A program made the position numbers and the translations under genes. The notes beneath the pieces are model-generated. The model was not told where the DNA came from, ran no database searches, and was given only the letters and a program-made list of their open reading frames with translations. A DNA stretch of 64,000 nucleotides from Macrolepiota albuminosa. Lineage: Eukaryota; Basidiomycota; Agaricomycetes; Agaricales; Agaricaceae. How positions within the stretch are numbered: position 1 is the stretch's first letter; every line of letters begins with the position of its first letter. The stretch covers positions 124,001 through 188,000 of the forward strand of contig JAMWFC010000114.1 in assembly GCA_027475525.1 (NCBI GenBank). Direction: 5' to 3'. Of this stretch, positions 46,501 to 56,170 are shown in pieces.

Positions 46501-47319
46501 GGGCTCGTAGACGCCAGCCTGTATCTTAGTCCTAATAATCTGGCAGACCTCGGCTTCGATTCCAGGCGGTAACGGTCGGTTGTGCTCAGTCCACGGCACG
46601 TGGGGGATGGTCGGGATGACGACAGGCGGGAAGAAATCTGTACGTAGACTGCCGCGTTCGGAGTCCTCCCAAGCAAAGGCTTTGTCTTGCTTAGCGACAA
46701 GATCGGTAAGGACGTTCAACTCATCTTTGGTCAAAAATCCTGTGTCGTGCTCCTTGGCGAACTGCTGTTGGCGTTCCTTGGTAAAACGTCCTGTGGGCTG
46801 AAAGGGTGGCGGATTCGGTGATAAGGCCGGCATGTCGGCAAGAGGGTCGCCAATGATCTGGCGCTCGATTCTGAAAGTCTCGGGAGAGTGCGTAGCGATG
46901 GGTTTTGTTTTAAGCGCAACTGGCTTATATTTCTTTTTAACTTGAACCCCTTTCCTTTTGGGAGCGTTAGCCTGGTTATAAACAGAGGTGGAAAGGGGAA
47001 CTGTAGCCTGGGGTGCGGCAAGTCCAAGAACGGCAGGAGACGAGGCTCCGGGAAGGGTAGTGAGATACGTATCGGTAGACGCAATATTTTGAAATGATTC
47101 AGAAGCGGTAAGGTACAAGTAGGCTAGAGCTGAGTCGGTAATATCTGGGTTTTTCTGAGAAAGCTCAGTGTCGGTAACGGTAGAGGAAAGCAAAACTTCT
47201 TCGTCAAGATAAGCGGTAGATATAATATTTACAAGACCAGTTGAATGGTCATATTCCAGCGTTAGCGCTACATCTCCGTGATCGTCGCCAATCACCTCCT
47301 CGATGGTCTGTGAAAACAC
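43570..47319 (-). CDS. pol: pol polyprotein of gypsy element 1 (RT, RNase H, integrase)
   Basis: Copies element RNA into DNA and integrates it. The 1,249-codon frame overlaps the gag frame by 28 nt and is reached from it by a -1 shift. The RT has GATLDLYVGYDERLIHPSSR, TPFGALRLVTLPMGWTNSV and the active-site box SFIDDVGVKG at about residue 393 (FIDD rather than the usual YxDD). RNase H has VILAVDTSYIAVGYFLC at about 560. Integrase has an HHCC zinc-binding end (HDELGHRGLYATR.., RTCHLCQ, from about 860) and the catalytic core IYVDTMHMP, EIVTDNGAPI and GLVERPHFDVRQ (D, D, E). There is no chromodomain; the C-terminus is acidic (DDDDLPTLVEEEEND). No in-frame stops. Confidence 0.95.
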   Translation of the reverse strand: MFSQTIEEVIGDDHGDVALTLEYDHSTGLVNIISTAYLDEEVLLSSTVTDTELSQKNPDITDSALAYLYLTASESFQNIASTDTYLTTLPGASSPAVLGLAAPQATVPLSTSVYNQANAPKRKGVQVKKKYKPVALKTKPIATHSPETFRIERQIIGDPLADMPALSPNPPPFQPTGRFTKERQQQFAKEHDTGFLTKDELNVLTDLVAKQDKAFAWEDSERGSLRTDFFPPVVIPTIPHVPWTEHNRPLPPGIEAEVCQIIRTKIQAGVYEPSNSSYRSCWFCVLKKNGNLRIVHSLEPLNRVTIRHSGVPPFPDHFAESFAGRICGATLDLYVGYDERLIHPSSRDLTTFQTPFGALRLVTLPMGWTNSVPIFHDDITFILQSEIPHNVLSFIDDVGVKGPKDWRLVNGLPATHPDNSNIRLALWDFFQLLNRVLQRMKYSGGTFSGHKLLLCAPRFKILGHICTPDGRVPDESRLALLERWGPCRDLSEVRAFLGTVGVLRIFVKNFAHRAHALNRLTRANEPFEFGPDQVTAQRDLVKALQDAKPLVPIDYTSADPVILAVDTSYIAVGYFLCQCLSDNRKQRRYNRFGSITLNDRESRYSQPKLELYGLFKAFRSLKMYLIGVRNLIVEVDARYIKGMLQNPDIQPSASMNRWVVAILMFHFELVHVKSSFHGPDGLSRRPRQPGDPAVDPQADSDFEDWIDRLHGFVHLIQQPIPLLRRQQPTSIFLHPIVPYRPEIFSAPLTFYTASILGQDLPPVKVVQEPQSLREDSKNLTYDAVPRSAKAKAEDSRLLIVEQWLQDLKRPPDLTDEQYATFIRYATHFFFTDNRLWRRNRDGAHKLIIKPEGRLRVLRAMHDELGHRGLYATRASLLERFWWPHASADIAWYIRTCHLCQIQQTRQVLIPPTVATPAPLFSKIYVDTMHMPKSGRNKYIIQGRCSLIHWPEFRMLQRENTDAVAKWLFEDIICRWGALREIVTDNGAPIIKALTYLAKKYNIHHIRVSGYNKRANGLVERPHFDVRQALFKAVEGDESRWSEATYSVFWSERVTIRKRMGCSPYYAATGTHPLLPADIIEATYLQPAPNSILATTDLVARRAIDLQRRKEDLERLHEVVFSARRQAALRFETEHSATIKDYNFPRGALVLMRNSKIETSYNKKMRPRYLGPLVVISRNRGGAYVLCELDGSVLHRPVAAFRLLPYLARERIDLPLEALDIDTAKLRELEETELLDDDDLPTLVEEEEND

Positions 47320-49604
47320 CGGTGGGGAGGCTCGTTGGCGTGTTGGTCGGTAAACTCCGGGGGCTTAGCGCGGGCGCCTTTTCGTTGTCCCCTAGGGAAC
47401 GTTGGCACCGTTCGTCGGATTCCGGAGTTGGGGTCGCTAATTGTGAGGGTCGTTTCCTCGTCGGTAACTGTCTTGACGACTGATCGCGCCAAGACGTCAA
47501 AAGGTCTGCCGAGTAATAAGTCGTATGCTGGGGAGCGTAAAATGTGTATCTGGAGGTAAAAGGTAATGTCGCCAAGGGTGCACGGCACATTCTTGGCGAG
47601 GCCGAGGGATCTGTCTACCGTACCGTTAGCGCTCTGCATGTTTAGTATCACCGTAGGGTCGTAAATGAGGCCTAGATCATTAGCGACTTCTGCTGCCATA
47701 GAAATAATCTGAGACCCGCTATCCACGATTGCCTCTACTTCGTGCTTGTTGTCTACGGTTAGCGCTACCGAGCGGATAGCGTGTGATTCTTGGGCGACGG
47801 TAAGGATTGCCGGGTCTTCGCCGTGGTCGACTGACCTAAGATAGGTCTCCACTGGGTCCACAGAGGTGGCGTTAGCGATGGGGTCGGCAAGAGTGTCTTC
47901 AGTGTCGGGAGGGTCGATGGTAACAGAGAAACCAGGAAGCGCGTCATCGAGTTCGTCAACCTCGGCAACAGCTGTCGCCAAGGGTCGTCGGGGAGTGACT
48001 GCCGTCTTGACTTGGTTGCGGACGTCGGGAGCAATACTACAAAGCTCTTCTACTGATAAGGTAACATTGGTTTTCATGATGCGGTTAAAGACGTGGTTGG
48101 ATTTCTCGATATCGAAAATTGGCGCAGTAGGTCGGTAGCCACCCTCAGGACGTTTCTCGGGAGCGGCAAAGTTTCGTTGTGCGGGAGCGTGATAACGGTC
48201 GGGAATCCCTGAGTAGGGATGGAGAGGCGGCAAGGGCGGTTCGGGAGCGGTAGCGGACGACGAGGGTTCTGGAGCAGGAGCAGGGGCAGTGGCAGGAGGT
48301 GCGGCAGGAGCAGGTGCCGGTAACTTGCTAGCGGGAGGCATCGGCTTGTATCCTTTAAGAGGTTGTTTAGGCTGCTTAACTTCAACCCCATCAAAGACCT
48401 GGTTCTTTAGCGAATCTAATTCCTGCTGCAGCTTGGCGATACGCTCTTCCCGCGAAAAAGTAGGGTGGTCGCCAACGCTGTCGAAATGTAGGACCTCGTG
48501 AATCATCTGCTGTTGGGTCGCCTGTTCGGGGTCGGGGTTAGCGTTGCCAGATAGCGTGCCGGTAACGATTTGTCCTGGGTTGCGCCTATGCCATTCATCT
48601 ACCCGCTCCTGGAAGGACTTCTTGTCTGGGTAGTTGGGGATGGTGGCGCCAGTGGTGAGGACTATCTTGCCGTCGATAGCTCGTCGAATTCTACCTTGGC
48701 GAACGTAATTCTCGAGGGTAGCGCAGCGTCCTCTAGTCATGGTGTGGCCAATTTCCCCACAGAAGTGGCAAGGGCCAGGTGCGGGTACGTTAGCGGGTCG
48801 GTTAGCAGTCAGGTTGGTGGTAATCATAGTTTCGATACGTGTCATCGCGGAAGCGACAGCGGCGGTAATAGCAGCATTGAGCTCCTCTTTCTTAACGAAG
48901 TCGGCAACAGGAGGCGGGATGGGAATGATACCGTTAGTTCGCTCAGGGGGTGGGCTCATCCTAGCGCGTTGCAGTCCAACGCCAGTGTCCGTTCCCTTAA
49001 GAACCCATTTACCGGCTTCAAAGACGTTGGCAACGTTATAGGGCTCGTCTGGGTGATGAGCCTGGTGAACTATCTCTAGGCGACGAGCAATACGAGTCCA
49101 AAGCGAAGTCGGGATGCCTTGCTGGAAAAGGCGACGCTCCTCGTTAATATAGAGCTTGCCGTTCTGCAGAAGCCACCTAGCGATCTTCTGGAACTCGCGG
49201 TAATACGTGGAGAATGCGCCAAGCGACGATGTGCCACTGTCGAAAGATTCCTGAACTAGTTTCTGTAACTCGTTTACCGTGTATCGGGTAGCCTCCTCAG
49301 CGCCAGGGTACAGCTGGATCACTGCTGTCTTCCAGTCCTCATACGAAGCGCCTTGGGCGGGAGCTGTCGGCGTGGCGGGAACGAGCGCTGCAAACTCGGA
49401 AAGACCAGTCCAAGTCTCTGCCGTGTCGTACGATACGTATCTTGCCGCGTACTCCTTCATCTGCGTGTGGTCGGTAATGTTACAGTCTCTGAATAAATAC
49501 TCCAACTCCTTGAAATACTGGGAGAGCTCCCGTGGCTTGGTCTCGTCCCATTTCGGTGCCGAGAAGTGGTTGCGTGGCGGCATGCGCTGAACTTGTTGTT
49601 CCAT
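47292..49604 (-). CDS. gag: gag polyprotein with C-terminal aspartic protease, gypsy element 1
   Basis: Capsid/nucleocapsid precursor. The ATG at 49604 starts MEQQVQRMPPRNHFSAPKWD; the capsid-like part includes SQYFKELEYLFRDCNI and SLGAFSTYYREFQKIARWL. A knuckle-like motif CHFCGEIGHTMTRGRC (C-X2-C-X4-H-X6-C) is at about residue 278. A Pro/Ala-rich middle follows, then the retroviral-type protease signature AIVDSGSQIISMAAEVANDL at about 623 and LLGRPFDVLARS. The protease therefore sits in the gag frame, not in pol. The frame ends at 47292, inside the overlap with pol. The segment from the gag start to the PBS (49,605-49,963) is the leader. Confidence 0.93.
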   Translation of the reverse strand: MEQQVQRMPPRNHFSAPKWDETKPRELSQYFKELEYLFRDCNITDHTQMKEYAARYVSYDTAETWTGLSEFAALVPATPTAPAQGASYEDWKTAVIQLYPGAEEATRYTVNELQKLVQESFDSGTSSLGAFSTYYREFQKIARWLLQNGKLYINEERRLFQQGIPTSLWTRIARRLEIVHQAHHPDEPYNVANVFEAGKWVLKGTDTGVGLQRARMSPPPERTNGIIPIPPPVADFVKKEELNAAITAAVASAMTRIETMITTNLTANRPANVPAPGPCHFCGEIGHTMTRGRCATLENYVRQGRIRRAIDGKIVLTTGATIPNYPDKKSFQERVDEWHRRNPGQIVTGTLSGNANPDPEQATQQQMIHEVLHFDSVGDHPTFSREERIAKLQQELDSLKNQVFDGVEVKQPKQPLKGYKPMPPASKLPAPAPAAPPATAPAPAPEPSSSATAPEPPLPPLHPYSGIPDRYHAPAQRNFAAPEKRPEGGYRPTAPIFDIEKSNHVFNRIMKTNVTLSVEELCSIAPDVRNQVKTAVTPRRPLATAVAEVDELDDALPGFSVTIDPPDTEDTLADPIANATSVDPVETYLRSVDHGEDPAILTVAQESHAIRSVALTVDNKHEVEAIVDSGSQIISMAAEVANDLGLIYDPTVILNMQSANGTVDRSLGLAKNVPCTLGDITFYLQIHILRSPAYDLLLGRPFDVLARSVVKTVTDEETTLTISDPNSGIRRTVPTFPRGQRKGARAKPPEFTDQHANEPPHRCFHRPSRR

Positions 49605-49963
49605 AGCGACTGTGTTGGCGAGTTCGGTTAGCGGTAGTGGGGAAGGAGTTCTAGAAATTGGCGACGGGGTAAGAGAAATGAGTTGTGAAAGAGGCGTTAG
49701 CGGAGTAATGGGAGTGATTGACTGTGGTACGGCAAAGGGCGACGCTAAGGGGTCGTCGGCACTATAATCGAGGGAGTGCGGGAAGAGATCAGGAAAAGCG
49801 TCTACAGTGGCGTTCTGTAGTTCCTGGGCTAGAGAGAGACCCGGTAAGGCACCAGGTGGTTGTGGAGTTGATGGGTGGGAAGGAGCAATGCCTTCTGCTG
49901 ACTGGTCTAGCAGGCGGCGCCTACGCTGGAGACGGGTTTCTGGCGGAATTCTGCCCTAGAGAT

Positions 49964-49981
49964 CCCTCGCGGTGGGCTCCA
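49964..49981 (-). promoter_or_regulatory. primer binding site for tRNA-Lys(UUU)
   Basis: On the + strand it reads CCCTCGCGGTGGGCTCCA, 3 bp inside the 5' LTR. This is the exact 3' terminus of the tRNA-Lys(UUU) gene at 21298-21312 with CCA added. On the element's own strand it is the complement, starting TGGAGCCCACC. Confidence 0.93.
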
Positions 49982-49984
49982 ATT

Positions 49985-50935
49985 TGATGACGCCCAAAGT
50001 TTGGTCAGTAACAAATGTAGCTAAAGTGTTACCTAACCAAGAGTGTGCGTTGGGCGCGCTATAAGTGTGTTGAGGAGTCCCGGGCAGGTCCCAGAGAACG
50101 CGTCTGTGAAAAAGGGTAAAAGTCGGTAACGGGGTCGGCAAGTGGTAAGCGCTAAGGTAAAGCGCCTAAGGAAATGCGGTAAGTGAACACGGCAAGGGTG
50201 AGCGGCAAGAGCACGATAAGCTTAGCGAGGTTCTAAGCGTCGATAATGCCTGCCGTAGTTGCAAGGCGCGAGTATGTCGAGTGTTGGCGAACGTCTGTAA
50301 CTACCGATGAGTTTTGACGTTGCCGACCGTAGCGTAAATGAGCTCTTGAGCGTAAGGGAGACTGAAGTAAGGGGGAAACTGTGGTCTATTCGTCTGCTGT
50401 CCGTATGTACAAGTCGGTAAGTAATATATATACTACAAGGAGTTCACCGTCGCCAGTGACCAACCATCGCCAAAGTGCGGTAAACTGGAAAATTTCATAG
50501 GGGTAGCTCCAACGGTTTCAGATCCCTACCGTCCATTCAAGACCCTTGGCGCCACCAGGCGGCAGATCGCGGTGCTAAATCATCAATCCATCACCCTTCT
50601 GTCTGTCAGAAGACCTAAGCGACGTTGGGCGCCAAATCGAGACGGTAAGCGGTGTCAGACGCCAAGGTCAAACGCCAAGCTGTCCGTCAGTTTTTGATAG
50701 ATCATCAAGCTTCTCGCTAAGCGCTGTCATCAGTGACTGATGCCATCTGTCAGTTGTCATTCCTGCTGCCGTCGGCGCTATCATTGATTGGATCTGCTTC
50801 TTGCCATGTCCGGCCGTCAGAAATGGCTTAAAATAGGTAGAACGCGTGCGCTAAGTTCGGAACGAGTGCGGCAAGGTTTCCGGAGCCGGTGCCGAGCCTG
50901 CCGTTGATGCGCCTAACCTGTATAGGGTCCTATCA
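49985..50935 (-). repeat. 5' LTR of gypsy element 1
   Basis: 951 bp and essentially identical to the left copy. On the minus strand it starts TGATAGGACC and ends GCGTCATCA. It should carry the promoter for the gag-pol RNA. Confidence 0.95.
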
Positions 50936-51840
50936 ACGTCTCGTTACGTGTCTTTCGTCTCACCTCGAGGTCATCTGTCACTAGATCGACTTGCCTCAGA
51001 GCGAGATCATGTATCGACATCTCTGCATGCTTTATGGCGATCATGCTACCACACATGTTCTACGTAACATGGATTGTCTCAACGGCGAACATAACGATAT
51101 TCTGCTGGGCCTTGATTATGTTGACATTATAAAAGACTTCATATTAAAGCTTGATCCATGAAAAGAAATTTCCTACTACTTTATTCTTCTTTGAATGCCT
51201 CTTTCAAGAAGTGGACTGCCTCGCCGCTGCCTATCTCCCTTCTCAGCCCTATGACTTTTTGACTTTTTTATGGGATATAGGAAGATGAGACTTCCGAAGG
51301 CTTCTGCGATCAAAAAATTTTTGGGAGTCTGGGTCAGCAACACATGTCTCGGCTCCCGTCGCCTGTCGCTACTTGTTGCTAAATGTTGCCATGCAACGTT
51401 TAATACTGCCAGCCCCTTCAGTTTTCTTCATGTTTTGGTAAATGCTCTATCACATCTACGTCCATGCAAGTCAACTGGTACTTATTTTTCTTCCAGATAG
51501 TTATGTACCAGGTATGCTGTCTTTTGTGAAGAATATATAGCATGATATCGGAATCTCCATGGTTGACTAAGAACACAACAAATAACACAACATGTCAACA
51601 GTCTTCTTATCCGCCCCCTTCTGCTTAAGCTTAAAGAACAGGGTGGATCCTTTCAAGAAGATGGCATTATTGCGGTGCTTATACTATCTTTTTCGTTTTC
51701 AACACCATCCCTGCTTCCACCTCCAAATTTCACAGTCGCAACTAAAAAACTTGTCTGCAATTCACCAAGTATGTTTGCTGTAAATAGCGCTTCAAACATT
51801 TGATGACTATCTATTTCAGATGCAATTAAAATCTAACAAT
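50936..51840. other. flank of gypsy element 1; nothing recognised
   Basis: Starts with the second copy of the ACGT target duplication and the interrupted splice-donor side of the isocitrate dehydrogenase relic (similar to about 39,265-39,300). After that no recognisable coding sequence is seen up to the next gene. Open frames at 51,270 and 51,592 have no support. Confidence 0.5.
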
Positions 51841-54800
51841 ATGACCCCCAATCCAGAGTCTCCTGGCAATACGACCATTTCGTATGATGATGCTGAGCGT
51901 GGAGATTGCGGTACTGGTATCTTCACGCAGAAGGCACACAGTGGTGACATATTCTCTCCGCAAAACAATGACTTTCATGGCCCCATCTCAGTAGACCATG
52001 GCAGTGACAAAGTTGGTGGTGGCTCTGAGTTGCCAACCTTTCACATGGACGACCAGGCTGACCTTTCGTCGTAATATTTCCTTGACCCCAAAAGCTCAAC
52101 ATTGTCAGGAGACGCTGAAGGCTGCTCAGCATCGTATTGATGTGGTTCCCAGCTCTCCAGCACCTACTTCTGAGCACTCCGAGCATGATTTTTTCGAGGG
52201 CCTGGATGATGAAACAATTGCAAGCCCAGCTCTCCAGCACCTACTTCTGAGCACTCCGAGCATGATTTTTTCGAGGGCCTGGATGATGAAACAATTGCAA
52301 GCTTAGCTCACGACCGAACATCTAGCTTTGAGAGGAGCCCTGAACCTTCAGCACCGGTTGATGGCAATGAAGTTCAGCCTCGCTCATTACTTGAGGACTT
52401 TTTCCATGCTGGAGAGTTTCAACCAATCCAACTTCCGTTGGGCCCTCACGTTACGAGCGCATCACCAGCCTTTGGTGCAGCTATGGCCACTGGTACTACT
52501 ACAACGTCAGACAGCGCCACTACCACATTGAACACTGCCGCTACCAGTGACAAACATACCAACAAAGTCCCCAATGATTCCGCTCCTGTTCAAGATACTA
52601 CACCTTTGAAACCTTCTCCTACAACCACCCCTCCATCGGTTGGCCGTCTTTCCACTAAAAAGCGCAACTATTGTGAAGAAAAATTTAGCCACATCCGTGA
52701 GCTCTTTGCTGAGACTGCCCGGTTTGTTGGACGTCCCACTGAGGTAGTCCATGGTTGGTTTTTCAATCCGCTGAAAGGTAGCCGGTCTTCCAACGCATGG
52801 AATATGTACCAAGCATTCTTTACCAAAAACCGTGAAGAAGAATTAGAGCGTTGTGGCCTTGAGGATGGGATGGGTGGGTTTTTTCTTTATTTCTACTCAC
52901 TTGTTTAACTCACGTACATGAATAGACACCGATTGCTGGCCAAGCTTCCAGGAGGAGCATAAGGATGACCTTGAAGCCTTTCTGCATGCTGCTCTTGACC
53001 TTGACCGCATGCTCACGCAAAGGCAGACATTTCAACAACGCTCTCGGTCATTTCTCAAGTTTTGCGGAAAGATAGAAAAGCTAGTATGTGTGCTTACTTT
53101 ATCTACACATTCATGTCGCTAACATTCTTCACTAGATTGAGGAAGGTGCAGCAAATCGATTCCAAACCTTTTCAATCATTGTTGGAGATTGCGTGAATGA
53201 AGATAAAGGTTTGGGCGTAATACATGCTTCTCCAGGACTGGAAAATGTAAGTTGCGACTTGAGTCTGATGCTGTCAATTCTTGTTAATGCCGGTGAAGTT
53301 CCTCAACAACCGTCTCAAGCTAAACAATGATACAATGCTTGGTTTAGCAAGATGCGAAGCCTAGTAAGTCACATATGAGCTGCATGCATATATTGGCTCT
53401 AATTGTACGCTTGTTACTCAGTGACGTAATCTCAGAGAGAATTACTGGCAGGATCAATGCCGAACAACTTGTTAAAGAGCTCAATGAAGCTCTTGATAAG
53501 GCGGTAGCAGCTCTAAAACCTCCCAGCCCACTCCTCACTGAACAAAATCATGACAATGATCTGGCAATGGACGATGAGATCAACCCCATTTCTGGCTGCA
53601 AAGATCGATTCATCGCTTTATTGAGTTTGTCTTCAGCATATAGAGCCATTGCATGTACTGATATTATAAACAGAGTCGGCTACAGAGGCTGCTGGTCAAA
53701 CATGGGAGAAGGACCGATTGCCCTGGGGGACCCTTCCCAAGTATCTCGTTGGCATCTCCCACGTCATCACTGGGTGGCCTGCCAGCTGCCCATTCCCTCA
53801 TGAGACGATTAAGCCCAAGAGGTCCAAAAAGAATGCTAAGGAGGGCAATAGCCAAGGCATCAAGGATCTTGGCGCTAAATATGGCAGAGTTCTGCTGACG
53901 GCACTTCAAGGAGATGAAACCAAGTTTGTCAAGGCTGACCCTGAAAGGATCGCACAAAACTCTGTTCCTGTCATTGCTACCTCTCTCCCTACCAACAACG
54001 ATCCACCCTCATGCCGGGCTCGATCTCTTTTTGCCAATGGTAAAGTGTTTTTAGGACTAGCTGCACCCAAAAGTTCTGCCGCTACTCGTGTCAAGCGCAG
54101 GAAGATTCCACGAGAAGTCATCAGTGTCGAATCTGATACCCCCCCAAACTCTTCGACTACCATCTCAAAACTTTCAACCACTGCACCGAAACATTCCACA
54201 AAATACAGCCAGCAGCAACTGATTGACATCGAGTCTGGAGATTCTGACAGTGACCGTCCAATTGCTCTTGTCAAGAAGAAAGTGCCCACAAAGCGTATTG
54301 TTGCTGTTAGTAGCAGTGACTCTGACAGTGGCAAGAATGCGAAGCGACGCAGGCTTTCACCGGATGATTCGGAGGACAATATCAATACCATTGGATCTGA
54401 CGATGACTATATGGGTGGTCAAGATGACGATCTGTCGGAAACAGGGCTAGAGGTTTCTCCACGCCAAAGACCTCATAGTAGGGCCAGTCGAAAGGGTAAG
54501 GGCAGAGATAATATCAAGTTTTCTAAGCCTAAGCCTATCTCGAATGCTTCTGCCCCACTGAACACCGCTATATTGCCAAATGCGACTGCACCACCGAACG
54601 ACCAACTAGCTGAAGTCTCCCCAATTATTATTCCAGCCGCTCGTCCCTGCCCTCGTCCTCTTTCACGTAAACCAGTGGTCCCAGCACCAGCAGCCCAAAC
54701 CACAGGATCCAGAGCACCTATTTCGGTTCAATCCAGAGCAAATACTTCCTCTGGCGCCCCTCAGTCATATCAGCCCACAACTCGAGGTGGTGCACATACA

Positions 54801-55766
54801 CGCACACAGCGACCTCGATGTGGTCAAGATATCGTGAACAGTTTCTCTTCATTACCGCCTGAAAAAGATTCTGCAGCAACGCCAGACGTGGAAAATGATA
54901 TCCTACCTACTCGGGCCCCTTCTGTGGCCAACGACCTCCAGACAAACAGCGCAGCAACACCCTTCCCTGCTGATGACGAGATGTGCATTGACACGCCTGT
55001 CGATGGTGAGATAGTTGGTCAGGAGATGCCTATTGGCAATGATTTGGAGCAGGCTCCTGGTGGCCGCGATGAAACGCAAGTGTATCATGAGTACTCCGAC
55101 CACTCTGCAAACTACGATACGCTCTACCACCATAACTCCATCTATGGTTATGCTGCGTACCCACCACACTTTCCCAGGTATAATTCACGCCCGCATCCTC
55201 ATCAGGGTCCACAATCGCATGGATCCCAACGCCCTGATACGCATCCAACGTACTACCAACCACCAGGGGCTCCAAAGACCAGCGGTCTTTGTGTTTCAAA
55301 CCCTGTCCCCCTCCCTCGCACTCTGAACACTGGTGCCCCCCCTCGTGCTCAAACCGCTGGTGCCCCTCCTCATGTTCCAACCGCTGGTGCTCCTCCCCAT
55401 GCTCCGACTACTGGCACCTCCCGTGAAGCTCCAAATGCTGGTGGTCTCCACATTCCTCAAGCTGCGAACGTTGGTGGCCCTCCACGCTCCGTGAACACTA
55501 GTGGTCCTCCTCGTCCTCTAAACACTGGTGGTCCTCGTGCTCCAAATGCTGGAGGTCCTTGGGTGCCAAACCCTCGTGGTCCTCCTCCTATTCCAAACGC
55601 CAGCACCCGCCCTCGTGTTCGTGATGCTGATGGCAGTCACCTTCTGAATGCCAATGGTCCTCCTCATGCACCGAATGTGGCTGTCTCACGTGCTGCAAAC
55701 CTCAACAGTACGTTGCGTGCTTGTGGAGACTATGATGAGCAGGATAACCATGGCATGCTTAGCTAG
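51841..55766 (+). CDS. multi-exon protein of an expanded Agaricomycete family, function unknown
   Basis: The start is taken at ATG 51841 (MTPNPESPGNTTISYDDAER) but is uncertain. The conserved part reads KKRNYCEEKFSHIRELFAET, GRPTEVVHGWFFNPLKGSR, SSNAWNMYQAFFTKNREEEL, then CWPSFQEEHKDDLEAFLHA and RSFLKFCGKIEKLIEEGAAN over small introns. A later block is INRVGYRGCWSNMPWGTLPK-like, with the frame changing through an intron near 53,700. The final long exon (to stop 55,764-55,766) is disordered: SGDSDSDRPIALVKKK, KGKGRDNIKFSKPKP, then a Pro/Gly-rich run of NTGGPP/NAGGPW-like repeats from about 55,300. The 'SSNAWN' region resembles proteins present in many copies in mushroom genomes, possibly transposon-linked. 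A 77-bp tandem duplication near 52,150-52,300 breaks the reading frame. Confidence 0.55.
52148..52302. repeat. exact 77-bp tandem duplication (copy 4 of 4 such loci)
   Basis: Copies 52148-52224 and 52225-52301 plus one shared base. With a single copy, the frame encoding HDFFEGLDDETIAS runs straight on into LAHDRTSSFERSPEPSAP and the downstream conserved exon. With two copies it hits a stop. Confidence 0.95.
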
Positions 55767-56170
55767 ATCTTGATTCTTGTAGAGACCACCCGACCATATG
55801 TATTGTGTTAACTTGCTGTAATAACCTTTGAATGCAGCCATCTTCTCTTGGATTTTTCCTCCTTTCCTCTTTCCGCTCTTTCTGAGTAATGCGGAAAACA
55901 AAAAAAAATATCACATAATACAGAAAACAAGACTATACCAAACATACATACCGATGAACTCAAACTGGAACTCAAATGCCTCCAGAAATGAACCTCTCAA
56001 CCTCACCGTCAGTAATCTCTGAACCTCTTCCGCATGACCTTTCAACCTCTCAGGCAACCTCTTGAGGCCTCTCTGATCGATGGTTATGCAGCCGGAAATG
56101 ATTAGATGCATTCACAAAGGAGGTGCAGTCGCATCCTTAGGTACCATTACTCACGACACAAAAAAACCCC
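55767..56170. other. intergenic, nothing recognised
   Basis: The 3' flanks of two convergent genes; AT-rich, no feature. Confidence 0.5.

Larger units (their letters stand above)
39778..50935 (-). mobile_element. complete Ty3/gypsy LTR retrotransposon with antisense accessory gene
   Basis: Two 951-bp LTRs (39778-40728 and 49985-50935) have TG..CA ends and differ at one position by eye (G/A near 40,599 / 50,806). They are flanked by a 4-bp target duplication ACGT (39774-39777, 50936-50939). On the minus strand the order is LTR, PBS, gag with protease, pol, PPT, LTR. Between the pol 3' end and the left LTR lies a six-exon gene in the opposite orientation. All coding parts are open, so the copy is recent and probably competent. 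Confidence 0.96.
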
